Shown here in pieces: positions 50,993 through 59,436 of a stretch of DNA of 64,000 nt. Position numbers and translations under genes: made by a program. A model generated the notes under the pieces. That model saw only the letters and a list, made by a program, of their open reading frames with translations. It made no database searches and had not been told where the DNA came from. Each line of letters starts with the position of its first letter. Within the stretch, counting starts at the first letter, position 1. Origin of the DNA: Mesorhizobium sp. (lineage in GTDB: Bacteria; Pseudomonadota; Alphaproteobacteria; Rhizobiales; Rhizobiaceae); assembly GCF_024509055.1 (NCBI RefSeq), contig NZ_JANINM010000006.1, positions 1-64,000 of the forward strand, written 5' to 3'.

Positions 50993-51268
50993 CGAGATCG
51001 GTTCAAACCGCGATCGCCGCAGGCCGAGAACCGCCGCGGCACAGAAGAAGGCCGGCGCTGCTTGGGAGGAAGCTGGAAGCGCCGGCCAAGCGGGAAAATC
51101 AGGCCCGCCGCACAAGTCAAGATAGCTGAGTCTTGCCGCCACGTCATGGTGCGATCGCGCTAGCCGGCTATCGACGCAACCGGGCGTACAAGTTTCGAAA
51201 GCCTGCGTCTTTCAAGGATCGATCGGATTTTCGCGGTGGAAGAGCGACACCCGGTAGGCGCCGATGTC

Positions 51269-52237
51269 TCACGCCATCGCAGAGCGGCCCAGCTGTCCGC
51301 CGGCGATCTCCAGGTCCAGCTGGCGCTGCGTCAGCGCCGCCTCGGCCATGATCCACTGCTTGAAGAACTCCACCTTGCGGGCGCCCAGCACCTTCATGGG
51401 GCTGACGAAGTACCAGCCGGCGGTGTTGGGATGGTGGACAGCGAAGGGCGCCACCAGCCGCTCGGCGCGGATGTCGCTTGCCATATAGGCACGGTTGGCG
51501 ACGGCAAAGCCCATGCCGGCATTGGCCGCCTCGTAGGACATCATGCAGGAATCGAAATAGATGCTCTTGGTCTCGCCCAGCACGAAGCTCGCGCCTGCAA
51601 AGCCCAGCCACGATTGCCAGTTCTGGGTGCAGGTATCGGAGTGGAGCAGGGTGAAATATCTGAGGTCTTCCGGCGTCACCTTCGAAAGCGGCTTGTCGCC
51701 CAGCACCTCGTAGTACAGCTTGCGGCTGCACACCGGCGTCAGGTCTTCCTTGAACAGAAGCTCCGAATTGAGGCCCGGAAAATTGCCGTCGCCATAGCGG
51801 ATCTCAAGGTCGTATTCCGAGGTCGAGAATTCATGCGTGGCGTAGGATGTCGAGACCCGCATCTCGATGTCGGGAAATTGCCGCTGGAAGGCCGAGAGCC
51901 GCGGAAACAGCCAGCGCGCAGCGAATGTCGGCAGCACGCAAATCCTCAAGACATGTGCCTGCGACTGGCCCGTGGCCTCCATGCTGGCCGCCACGATGCG
52001 CTCCAGCGCCTCGCGCACCCGCGCCACATAGGTCTCGCCTTCCGGCGTCAGCGACACCGCATTGCCGCCGCGCTGGAAGATCTTGAAGCGCAGCTGGTCT
52101 TCCAGGCTCTTCACCCGCTGACTGACCGCGGAAGCTGTGATGAACTGCTCTTCGCCGGCACGCGTGAAGTTCTTGTGCCTGGCGGCGCTCTCGACGATTT
52201 TGAGCGAGTTGAGGTTGACCTGACTGAGCAGACGCAC
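51269..52237 (-). CDS. LysR-family regulator (GcvA-like)
   Basis: 322 residues from a GTG. The helix-turn-helix is LNSLKIVESAARHKNFTRAGEEQFITASAVSQRVKSLEDQLRFKIFQR. The effector domain (HVLRICVLPTFAARWLFPRLSAFQRQFPDIEMRV) matches the GcvA/AmpR branch. Divergent from the Fe(II)/2OG oxygenase gene, which it presumably controls; the 114-base gap contains LysR-type T-N11-A candidates. Confidence 0.92.
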   Translation of the reverse strand: MRLLSQVNLNSLKIVESAARHKNFTRAGEEQFITASAVSQRVKSLEDQLRFKIFQRGGNAVSLTPEGETYVARVREALERIVAASMEATGQSQAHVLRICVLPTFAARWLFPRLSAFQRQFPDIEMRVSTSYATHEFSTSEYDLEIRYGDGNFPGLNSELLFKEDLTPVCSRKLYYEVLGDKPLSKVTPEDLRYFTLLHSDTCTQNWQSWLGFAGASFVLGETKSIYFDSCMMSYEAANAGMGFAVANRAYMASDIRAERLVAPFAVHHPNTAGWYFVSPMKVLGARKVEFFKQWIMAEAALTQRQLDLEIAGGQLGRSAMA

Positions 52238-52351
52238 GGGGGTTTCGACCTTAAGCCTGGCTTACGCTAGCACCAGCATTCCTAAATTTACAGAGGGAGG
52301 CGAATTAATCGACTGTTTACCAAGTGTTGCCCCCACCTTGGAGAAAGTAGA

Positions 52352-53185
52352 ATGAACGCCCATACAATTCCCGAACTGCGCTACGCGATGAGTCGTGAAG
52401 CCATCATCGGCCATGATACGGCGTGGAAAGTGTCGAGCTTCGGCGTCGCCCAGTATCTTCACGGCTACGACCCGCAGCTTCTTGCGGCGATCGAGGAGGC
52501 GGCGCTCAAGCTCAAGGCCAGCCACGCCGTGCACAAGCATCTCGACCTCACCTTCATCACCGGCGCCGACCGCTACATCCCTGAAATCAAGGAGCTTCTC
52601 AACGACAAGCTGCGGCTGGAGCGGCTGTCCGACATGATGGGCACCAAGCTTGAACCCTATCCGCTGTCGATCGTCGGCTCGACGGTCACCTTCATGAACC
52701 CGAAAGACGGCGCCGTGGAATGGCACTGCGATGGCGTTCCGGTGACCGAGCTCGTTCCGCTGTCGATCAGCGATCCTCTGATCGGTGGCCATCTGGAGAT
52801 CTATTGCGACGATTCTGAGACAGGCAGGGCGATCCTCGAATCCGGCCGCGATCTGCCGCGCAACAAGGTCATGCGCATCGATCACAAGATGAACTACGCC
52901 ACGCTCGGACAGTTCCTCGGCGTGCTGCATCGCACGGCGCCGATCCAGCTCGGCGAGCGCGTCACGCTGGTGCTCAACCAGCGCTCGGCGACCAAGCCTT
53001 ATGTCGACGACAACCGCATGTTCTACCTCGCCGCCGACAACGATCAGGACCGCGCCTGGGTGAACGAGCTCGCCGACGACGTCTGGACGAACCAACTGCC
53101 CGCCTACCGGCGCCATGCCGAGGAACATCCGGTGCCGAACCCGGCCGTGGATCCCGTCTCGGGCGGAGCAAGGGAGTCGTGGTGA
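52352..53185 (+). CDS. Fe(II)/2-oxoglutarate-dependent oxygenase
   Basis: 277 residues. The iron triad is HxD at H125/D127 (EWHCDGVPV) and H193 (GVLHRTAP), with R203 (GERVTLVLN) in place to bind 2-oxoglutarate. VTFMNPKDGAVEWHCDG and GGHLEIYC fit a double-stranded beta-helix. HxD rather than HxG indicates a hydroxylase or desaturase rather than a halogenase. Coupled to an EamA exporter (stop and start overlap TGATG) and divergent from LysR: a likely make-and-export unit for a hydroxylated amino acid or similar metabolite (inference). Confidence 0.82.
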   Translation: MNAHTIPELRYAMSREAIIGHDTAWKVSSFGVAQYLHGYDPQLLAAIEEAALKLKASHAVHKHLDLTFITGADRYIPEIKELLNDKLRLERLSDMMGTKLEPYPLSIVGSTVTFMNPKDGAVEWHCDGVPVTELVPLSISDPLIGGHLEIYCDDSETGRAILESGRDLPRNKVMRIDHKMNYATLGQFLGVLHRTAPIQLGERVTLVLNQRSATKPYVDDNRMFYLAADNDQDRAWVNELADDVWTNQLPAYRRHAEEHPVPNPAVDPVSGGARESW

Positions 53186-54135
53186 TGCGCCACGACCCTG
53201 CCGAGCGCCAGCTGCCTTCGCTGAGCCTCGGCCCGGTCATGGAGGGAAAACGGGCTGGCACCGCCTTAGGTGCGGCGCTGGCCTTCGCCTTCGGCGCCGT
53301 GGCGTTGTGGGCGACCAACGCGCTGGTCGGCAAGACCTTGCTTGCCAGCCATCCGGTGTCCGAGGTGCAGTTCCTGCAGTTCTGCGGCGCCGCCCTGGTC
53401 TTTGCGCTGATAAGGCTGATGAGCGGCAGCTCTCCTTCTCTCCCGCAAGAGGAGAAGGGCAGCGCTGCGCTCGCCTACATCGTCGGCTTCATCGGCCTTG
53501 TCGGCACCATGGTGCTGCAATACGTCGCCTTTGCCTCGATGCCGGTGATCGAGGCCAATCTGGTCGCTTACACCTGGCCGCTGATGGTCGCCGCCGCGAT
53601 CATCCTGCTCGACCGCCCGAAGCGTCCGTTGCTGCTTGGGGTGACCGCCGCGCTCGGTTTCGCTGGCGTGGCGCTGGTGATTTCCGGCGGGCGCGCCCAT
53701 GCCTGGTTCGAGGGGGGCAGCCTCGCCGGCTGTGCCGCCGCCTTTGGCTCGGCCCTCTGCATGGCCTTCTATTCGATCGCCGTCGGCCGGCTTGCCGTGC
53801 CGCCGGACCGTCTTTTGCTGCCTTCGGCGGTGATCGGCGTGGCGCTTACCTTCGCCTGGTGCCTGCATGACGGCGCCGCCGGCCTGTCGGGCGTCGACCT
53901 CCTGCTCGGCCTTTACCTCGGCGCCGGCCCGATGGGGCTCGGCTATTATTTCTGGTCGCGGGCGTTGAGCCTCGACCAGGGCGGCAGGCTTGCTGTCGTC
54001 GCCTATCTGACACCGATCGCGTCCACGCTGTTGCTGGCCCTGTCGGGCGAAAGCCTGTCGACGACTGCCATTGCCGGCGCGGTCCTGGTCATTGGAAGCT
54101 GCATCGCGGTGGGCATAGAACGTTCGGAGGCTTGA
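53185..54135 (+). CDS. EamA/DMT-family transporter
   Basis: 316 residues from ATG 53185, overlapping the oxygenase stop; GTGs six and three bases upstream are alternatives. About ten membrane helices in two EamA repeats (AFGAVALWATNALVGKTLL and LGLYLGAGPMGLGYYFWSRAL). Inner-membrane exporter of the RhaT/YdcZ/drug-metabolite superfamily. Substrate presumably the product of the coupled oxygenase. Confidence 0.9.
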   Translation: MRHDPAERQLPSLSLGPVMEGKRAGTALGAALAFAFGAVALWATNALVGKTLLASHPVSEVQFLQFCGAALVFALIRLMSGSSPSLPQEEKGSAALAYIVGFIGLVGTMVLQYVAFASMPVIEANLVAYTWPLMVAAAIILLDRPKRPLLLGVTAALGFAGVALVISGGRAHAWFEGGSLAGCAAAFGSALCMAFYSIAVGRLAVPPDRLLLPSAVIGVALTFAWCLHDGAAGLSGVDLLLGLYLGAGPMGLGYYFWSRALSLDQGGRLAVVAYLTPIASTLLLALSGESLSTTAIAGAVLVIGSCIAVGIERSEA

Positions 54136-54140
54136 GAACC

Positions 54141-54350
54141 ATGCTTGACGAGGACGAACGCCGCGCCAGACAGGAAGCGCACTGGCTGCTCAGGGAATTC
54201 GGCGTCGAGGCGTCGCTCTATGCCGCCATGAAGGCCGAGAAGGCCATCGAGCAGAAGGATTTCGGCCGTTGTGCGCGCTGGAAGCGGGTGCTGGAAATCC
54301 TTGCCGACAGAGGTCCGGTGGAGATCGGGCGCGGTGCGGCCGCGAAATGA
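54141..54350 (+). CDS. Small hypothetical protein
   Basis: 69 residues from ATG 54141 with GGAGG about ten bases upstream; the ORF track starts at a TTG nine bases earlier. Soluble and helical: DEDERRARQEAHWLLREFGVEASLYAAMKAEKAIEQKDF. Reads like a conserved rhizobial protein but carries no recognised domain. Five bases after the EamA gene, so probably in the same transcript. Confidence 0.65.
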   Translation: MLDEDERRARQEAHWLLREFGVEASLYAAMKAEKAIEQKDFGRCARWKRVLEILADRGPVEIGRGAAAK

Positions 54351-54431
54351 GCGGCTGGCACCAGGGGCCACGAATCAGGCATGATCGTCCGGCAGTGCGC
54401 GAATGCGCGGGTCCGGTGCCGGTTTCGGCGT

Positions 54432-54475
54432 TGCACTTCGATTTTGGAGCAACTGCGCGCTAAAGTCGAAGTGCA
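54432..54475. promoter_or_regulatory. Dyad upstream of mucR
   Basis: TGCACTTCGA and TCGAAGTGCA are exact 10-bp inverted arms 24 bases apart, in the 357-base gap before mucR. TATATT at 54513 could be a -10 box. Could be a regulator site, a terminator for the upstream operon or a dispersed repeat. No other feature seen in the gap. Confidence 0.5.
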
Positions 54476-54707
54476 GTTGTGTCTTTTGCCGCTTCTTAAA
54501 GGCTAAAGACGCTATATTGCACCTGTTTCAGGTATTAGAATTCCTAACTTGCGTGACCGCGACCCGCGGTGAAAACATCCCTCCGGTATTGAGTCTCGTG
54601 CGTTTACTGACTCTGGACGGTCCGTTGGGGGACAAGGTCCAATACGATACCTAGACCAAAGTCTTGAAAACAGCTGGTCACTTCAGAGCCAGCAGAGGGT
54701 GAAAAAA

Positions 54708-55151
54708 TTGTCCAATATCGATGACAAGACCGCAATCGAACTGACCGCAGACATTGTCTCGGCCTATGTCGGCAACAATCCGCTTCCGGCGTCGGGCCTG
54801 CCTGATCTGATTGCCAGCGTCAGCGCCTCGGTGCGCAAGCTCGCCGGCACAGGCGTCGTCGTGGAAGCCACGCCGCTGACGCCGGCCGTCAACCCGAAGC
54901 GCTCGGTGTTCCCCGATCACATCATCTGTCTCGAGGACGGAAAGAAGTTCAAGTCGCTGAAGCGGCACCTCTCGACCGACCACGGCCTGACGCCGGACGA
55001 ATACCGCGCCAAATGGGGCCTGCCCGCCGACTATCCGATGGTGGCGCCGAGCTATTCGGCCACCCGCTCGGCACTGGCCAAGTCTTCCGGCCTCGGCCGC
55101 AAGCCCGCCGCCGCCGATGCCGGCAAGGCCAAGCGCAAGCCCAAGGCCTGA
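54708..55151 (+). CDS. mucR: MucR/Ros family zinc-finger transcriptional regulator
   Basis: 147 residues from TTG 54708, which has AGAGGG eight bases upstream; the GTG at 54699 directly abuts that site. ELTADIVSAYVGNNPLPASGLPDLIASV and ICLEDGKKFKSLKRHLSTDHGLTPDEYRAKWGLPADYPMVAPSY are the MucR signature, with the zinc ligands Cys, Asp, His and His. The C-terminus is basic (KAKRKPKA). MucR proteins are global H-NS-like regulators of exopolysaccharide and motility genes in rhizobia, so this one may act on the glycan locus. Confidence 0.95.
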   Translation: MSNIDDKTAIELTADIVSAYVGNNPLPASGLPDLIASVSASVRKLAGTGVVVEATPLTPAVNPKRSVFPDHIICLEDGKKFKSLKRHLSTDHGLTPDEYRAKWGLPADYPMVAPSYSATRSALAKSSGLGRKPAAADAGKAKRKPKA

Positions 55152-55172
55152 CCCGTCAGGGCAGTGGTGACC

Positions 55173-55517
55173 ATGGCGCACCGTGGAACGGAGCATGCCG
55201 TGCCGTCGATTTCGCGCGACCAGACGTCGGCGCTCCTCGGCTTGCGCCGCCGCGTCGCCACCCAGTCAGGCGTGGACGCGGGCGAGGGGGTGAGTGCGCG
55301 GCGCGTCCTCTTCCTTGCCATCAGGCCGGTCGGTGACCTGAATACCGCGCTGGATGCGCTCGATGCATTCGAGCGCGCCATCGTGGAAGACGATAACCGG
55401 CTGGTGGTGGAGGCGCGCAGGCTGAAATGCCTCGCCATCCTGGACCGCATCATCGAGCAATCCCAGGAAAAGCGCGAAACGGTCTTCCGTCCGCAATTGC
55501 GCCTGATGGGCAGGTAG
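55173..55517 (+). CDS. Hypothetical protein
   Basis: 114 residues from ATG 55173. The C-terminal two thirds are helical and protein-like (LNTALDALDAFERAIVEDDNRLVVEARRLKCLAILDRIIEQSQEKRE); the N-terminus is less so, and the true start may be later. A longer antisense ORF is only a shadow. No family recognised. Confidence 0.6.
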   Translation: MAHRGTEHAVPSISRDQTSALLGLRRRVATQSGVDAGEGVSARRVLFLAIRPVGDLNTALDALDAFERAIVEDDNRLVVEARRLKCLAILDRIIEQSQEKRETVFRPQLRLMGR

Positions 55518-55520
55518 CAG

Positions 55521-55727
55521 TCAGTCCTGGGATCCGGGCAGCGTGGCCGGCTGAGCGCCCTTGCGCCCGGAATCCTGATCGGCCGCAAGATTGTCGGCCT
55601 CGAGCGCCGTCATCTCCAGGAAATAGACAAGCATCTGGTAGCGCGTGCGCGGAAGCATCTTCGCCAGCTTGCGTGTAATCTCCGCGACGTATCTCAGCGT
55701 GCGCAGATCGTTGGCCGCGCCGTCCAT
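55521..55727 (-). CDS. Small hypothetical protein
   Basis: 68 residues from ATG 55727 with CAGGAG seven bases upstream. Helical and soluble: LRTLRYVAEITRKLAKMLPRTRYQMLVYFLEMTALEADNLA. Similar in style to small conserved rhizobial regulators, but no family is recognised. Convergent with the previous gene, three bases apart. Confidence 0.7.
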   Translation of the reverse strand: MDGAANDLRTLRYVAEITRKLAKMLPRTRYQMLVYFLEMTALEADNLAADQDSGRKGAQPATLPGSQD

Positions 55728-56079
55728 CGTGAACTCCTGATCGATCAAGTTATTGTTGGCGCCTAACGCGACTCATAGCGCATGGGTAAGTTCGCAGGAT
55801 CGCGGTAAAAGTGAAATCAATTTTCGGTAAGCATCACTGTTGGACTAGAACATTTTGGTACTTTTTCTGGTGGTATCGGCGACTGCAACCATAATATAAG
55901 CTGAGGTGGAACTTGTGGTTGTCTTGCTTCGCCAGTTTGATTGTCCGCCAGGGAAAGATGGGCTGCCTCGCTGAGGAAGCCGGAGAGGACCGGCGCGGTA
56001 TCCGCGGCCGGGCCGGCGCGGAACAGCGCAAGGCCGCTGGCTCTTGCGAAGCGGCGACGTCCCGTGCAAAAGCCCGGCC
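55728..56079. other. Intergenic region before the ABC-F gene
   Basis: 352 bases without a supported gene. 55795-55920 is AT-rich and probably contains promoters in both directions. No clear boxes or repeats. Confidence 0.4.
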
Positions 56080-57957
56080 ATGCTTATCATCAACGACCTC
56101 TCGCTGCGCATGGCGGGGCGCCTGCTTCTCGATCATGCCTCGCTGACCCTGCCGGCCGGCACGAAGGCCGGCCTCGTCGGACGCAACGGCACCGGCAAGA
56201 CCACGCTGTTCAAGGCGATCACCGGTGATTTCCCCTCCGAGACCGGCTCCATCAGCCTGCCCAGGAACACCCGCATCGGCCAGGTGGCGCAGGAGGCACC
56301 GGGCACGGAGGAGCCGCTGATCGAGATCGTCATGAAAGCCGATGGCGAACGCTCGGCGCTGCTTGAGGAAGAAAAGACCGCCACCGACGCTCACCGCATC
56401 GCCGAGATCCATACGCGTCTCGCCGACATCGACGCGCACTCAGCGGAGTCGCGCGCGGCCACCATCCTTGCCGGCCTCGGCTTCGACGACGCCGCGCAGA
56501 AGCGTCCCGCTTCGTCCTTCTCCGGTGGCTGGCGCATGCGTGTGGCGCTCGCGGCCGTGCTCTTCTCCGAGCCCGACCTGCTGCTGCTCGACGAGCCGAC
56601 CAACTATCTCGACCTCGAAGGCACGCTGTGGCTGGAGAACTACGTCTCCAAGTATCCGCACACGGTTCTGCTGATCTCGCACGATCGCGACTTGCTCAAC
56701 CGCGCCGTCAACTCGATCGTCCACCTCGACCAGAAGAAGCTGACTTTCTGGCGCGGCGGCTACGACCAGTTCGAACGCCAGCTGACCGAACAGCGCGAAT
56801 TGCAGGAAAAGGGCCGCATCAAGCAGGAAGCCGCCCGCAAGCATATGGAGTCCTTCGTCGAACGCTTCCGCGCCAAGGCTTCAAAGGCCAGGCAAGCCCA
56901 GTCGCGTATCAAGGCGCTGGAGAAGATGAAGCCGATCGCCGCGATCGTGAACGACACTGTGCGGCCGTTCTCCTTCCCCGAGCCGGTGAAGACGGTGGCC
57001 TCGCCGATCGTGGCGCTCAACGGCGTCAATGTCGGCTACACCGAAGGCCAGCCGATCCTGAAGAAGATGACATTGCGCATCGATGCCGACGATCGCATCG
57101 CGCTGCTCGGCGCCAACGGCAACGGCAAGTCGACCTTCGCCAAATTGTTGTCGGGTCGGCTGAAGCAGGAAACCGGCACCATGACGGTGGCGCCCGGGCT
57201 GAAGGTGGCGATCTTCGCCCAGCACCAGCTCGACGATCTTCGGCCGGAGGAGAACGCCTATGAGCATGTGCGCCGGCTGATGCCGGACGCGCCGGAAGCC
57301 AAGGTTCGCGCTCGCGTCGCCCAGTTCGGCCTGGCCACCGAGAAGATGAATACCGCGGCGAAAGACCTGTCCGGCGGCGAGAAGGCGCGGCTTTTGATGG
57401 GCCTGTCGGCCTTCGAGGGGCCGAACCTCTTCATCCTCGACGAGCCGACCAACCATCTCGACATCGACAGCCGTGAATCGCTGATCCATGCGCTGAACGA
57501 TTTTCCGGGTGCGGTCATCCTGATCTCGCACGACCGGCATCTGCTCGAAGCGACGGCCGACCGGCTGTGGCTGGTCAAGGATGGCGCGGTCAATCCCTAT
57601 GACGGCGACCTCGAGGACTACAAGACGCTGGTGACCGGCGTCTCCTCCAACCGCCGCGAGCAGAAGGAGGCGGACAAGGCGTCCAAGGCCGATCGCCGCC
57701 GCGAAGCGGCCCAGCGCCGCGCCGCGATGGAGCCCTTGGCCAAGGAAATCCGCGCCACCGAAGCGCTGATGGACCGTGTCCGCAAGCGCATCGACCTCAT
57801 CGAGGACGAGCTCGCCAATTCGGCGATCTACGAAAAGGATCCCTCGACCGCGACGCGGCTTGCCAAGGAACGCTCGCAGCTGGCGGCCACGCTCGCCCAG
57901 AACGAGGACAAGTGGCTGACCATGTCAGCGGAGTATGAGGAAGGGATCGCGGAGTAG
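56080..57957 (+). CDS. ABC-F family ATPase
   Basis: 625 residues from ATG 56080. Two ATP-binding cassettes without membrane helices: first Walker A GRNGTGKTT, signature SFSGGWRMR and LLLLDEPTNYLD; then a linker helix pair; second Walker A GANGNGKST, signature DLSGGEKAR and LFILDEPTNHLD. A charged coiled-coil tail follows (EQKEADKASKADRRREAAQRR). ABC-F proteins of the Uup/YheS class act on ribosomes, relieving stalls. Confidence 0.95.
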   Translation: MLIINDLSLRMAGRLLLDHASLTLPAGTKAGLVGRNGTGKTTLFKAITGDFPSETGSISLPRNTRIGQVAQEAPGTEEPLIEIVMKADGERSALLEEEKTATDAHRIAEIHTRLADIDAHSAESRAATILAGLGFDDAAQKRPASSFSGGWRMRVALAAVLFSEPDLLLLDEPTNYLDLEGTLWLENYVSKYPHTVLLISHDRDLLNRAVNSIVHLDQKKLTFWRGGYDQFERQLTEQRELQEKGRIKQEAARKHMESFVERFRAKASKARQAQSRIKALEKMKPIAAIVNDTVRPFSFPEPVKTVASPIVALNGVNVGYTEGQPILKKMTLRIDADDRIALLGANGNGKSTFAKLLSGRLKQETGTMTVAPGLKVAIFAQHQLDDLRPEENAYEHVRRLMPDAPEAKVRARVAQFGLATEKMNTAAKDLSGGEKARLLMGLSAFEGPNLFILDEPTNHLDIDSRESLIHALNDFPGAVILISHDRHLLEATADRLWLVKDGAVNPYDGDLEDYKTLVTGVSSNRREQKEADKASKADRRREAAQRRAAMEPLAKEIRATEALMDRVRKRIDLIEDELANSAIYEKDPSTATRLAKERSQLAATLAQNEDKWLTMSAEYEEGIAE

Positions 57958-58041
57958 GGGAGCCGGCGAGCGAGAGAGAAATCTCGCCTTCGTTCCCCTG
58001 TCGCCACGGGCAGGATCTCCCCTCGGTAGGCGATCAGCTGA

Positions 58042-58470
58042 CTATCTGGCCCCGCCAGCCGGCCGCATCTCGAACAGCGCATCGATGATGGGACACTCCG
58101 GAACCTGATCCGCGGTGCATTGCGCGGCCATGTCCGACATCACCCGCTCCAGGCGCCGCAGGTCTGCGATCTTCTGACGAATATCCCTGATATGTCCGAC
58201 GGTGAGAGCATGAACTTCGCCGCAGGTGTAGGAGTGTCCGTCGACCAGATGAAGAAGGCCACGCAACTCATCGAGGCTGAAGCCAAGCTCCCGGCCACGG
58301 CGAATGAAATGCAAGCGCCTGACATGTTCAGCCTCGTAGATCCGGTATCCGCTCGCGCGTCGCGCTGGCGCCGGCATCACCCCGATCTTCTCGTAATAGC
58401 GGATCGTCTCGATGTTGACGCCGCTGCGTTCAGAGAGAACGCCTATGGAAAGCCCGTCACTCATCTTCAT
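58042..58470 (-). CDS. merR: Mercury-responsive regulator MerR
   Basis: 142 residues from ATG 58470. The MerR helix-turn-helix is IGVLSERSGVNIETIRYYEKIGV. Mercury-binding cysteines are at 83 (SYTCGEVH), 118 (AAQCTAD) and 126 (PECPIID), matching Cys82, 117 and 126 of Tn501 MerR. It represses and, with Hg(II), activates the divergent merTPAB promoter by DNA untwisting. Confidence 0.95.
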   Translation of the reverse strand: MKMSDGLSIGVLSERSGVNIETIRYYEKIGVMPAPARRASGYRIYEAEHVRRLHFIRRGRELGFSLDELRGLLHLVDGHSYTCGEVHALTVGHIRDIRQKIADLRRLERVMSDMAAQCTADQVPECPIIDALFEMRPAGGAR

Positions 58471-58503
58471 GCTCGGCCTCACTCACACGTGATGAATCCG
58501 TGC

Positions 58504-58534
58504 TTGACCCTGTAGTCACTACAGACTGCATGCT
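58504..58534 (+). promoter_or_regulatory. MerR-controlled mer promoter/operator
   Basis: TTGACC, a 19-base spacer, then CATGCT. The spacer contains the perfect dyad CTGTAGT-C-ACTACAG at 58510-58524. The 19-base spacing with a MerR dyad between the boxes is the textbook mer promoter. It starts 34 bases from merR and drives merT. Confidence 0.92.
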
Positions 58535-58564
58535 CACCATAGATCAATTTCCGGAGTGAGTTCA

Positions 58565-58975
58565 ATGACGGGTCGAGCCAAGCCAACGGCGCAGCCAGAC
58601 ATGGTCGCGTCACCCGCGCCATCGCGCTTTGACGGGGCTGTCCTGCTTTCAGTCGCCGGCATCCTGGCGGCGCTTGGCGCGGCGAGCTGTTGCGTGGTGC
58701 CGTTCACCCTGTTTCTTGCTGGCGTCAGCGGCGCGTGGATCGGCAACCTGACGGCTCTTGAACCGTACCAGCCGGTTTTCGCAACGGCTTCGTTGGCGTT
58801 TATTGGTTACGGGGCCTGGCGCGTCTACCGAAAGCCCAAGGTCGCCTGCGCCGATGGCTACTGCGCCACGCCGCGTTCGGACCGTGTTGCAAGAGCGGGC
58901 CTCTGGATCGCGGCGATATTGGTCATCGTCGCGGTCGGGTTTCCCTACGCCATTCGCTACGTTCTCGTCTCCTGA
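58565..58975 (+). CDS. merT: Mercuric ion transporter MerT
   Basis: 136 residues from ATG 58565. Three membrane helices; the first carries the CC pair at 42-43 (GAASCCVVPF) and the cytoplasmic loop has Cys95 and Cys100 (ACADGYCAT), which pass Hg(II) inward. The N-terminal leader of about 25 residues is longer than in Tn501 MerT. First structural gene of the operon. Confidence 0.93.
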   Translation: MTGRAKPTAQPDMVASPAPSRFDGAVLLSVAGILAALGAASCCVVPFTLFLAGVSGAWIGNLTALEPYQPVFATASLAFIGYGAWRVYRKPKVACADGYCATPRSDRVARAGLWIAAILVIVAVGFPYAIRYVLVS

Positions 58976-59036
58976 GCGCCGGGCATGACGGCCGCCCGGA
59001 CCACGTCACCGTCAACTTCCCGAAAGGATATCCGAA

Positions 59037-59345
59037 ATGAAAACGTATCTTGGCACCGTTCTCGCTTTTTGCCTGTTGCTCGCGCCGGCCGCCGCCCGAG
59101 CGGCGGACGCCAAGGTCGCGCTCGACGTTCACCACGCCGGCTGCGTGTTGTGCGGTCCTATCGTCAAAAGCACTTTGGAGCACGTCAAGGGTGTGTCCTC
59201 GGTCACGGTCAGCCAGCCCGACGGCATGGCCGACGTAACGGCCGTGGTGACATATGACGACAGGCAGACGTCGCCCGACGCGCTGATCCAGGCAACGACC
59301 GCTCAAGGGTATCCGGCCGACATTGCGAACAGGACGAGCGGCTGA
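59037..59345 (+). CDS. merP: Periplasmic mercury-binding protein MerP
   Basis: 102 residues. A signal peptide (YLGTVLAFCLLLAPAAARA) precedes a heavy-metal-associated domain with the CxxC pair at C36 and C39 (HHAGCVLCGPIVKSTLEHVKGV). The usual GMTCxxCP is altered to HAGCVLCGP. It scavenges Hg(II) in the periplasm and hands it to MerT. Follows merT by 61 bases. Confidence 0.92.
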   Translation: MKTYLGTVLAFCLLLAPAAARAADAKVALDVHHAGCVLCGPIVKSTLEHVKGVSSVTVSQPDGMADVTAVVTYDDRQTSPDALIQATTAQGYPADIANRTSG

Positions 59346-59436
59346 TGGGCTGCGGCGCCAAGGGCTTCCATTGTCTTGATGTTTTGAAGCGCTCAGGGCT
59401 GCTTCGGAGCGTCCACCAGGAAGAAGGCTGAACCAA

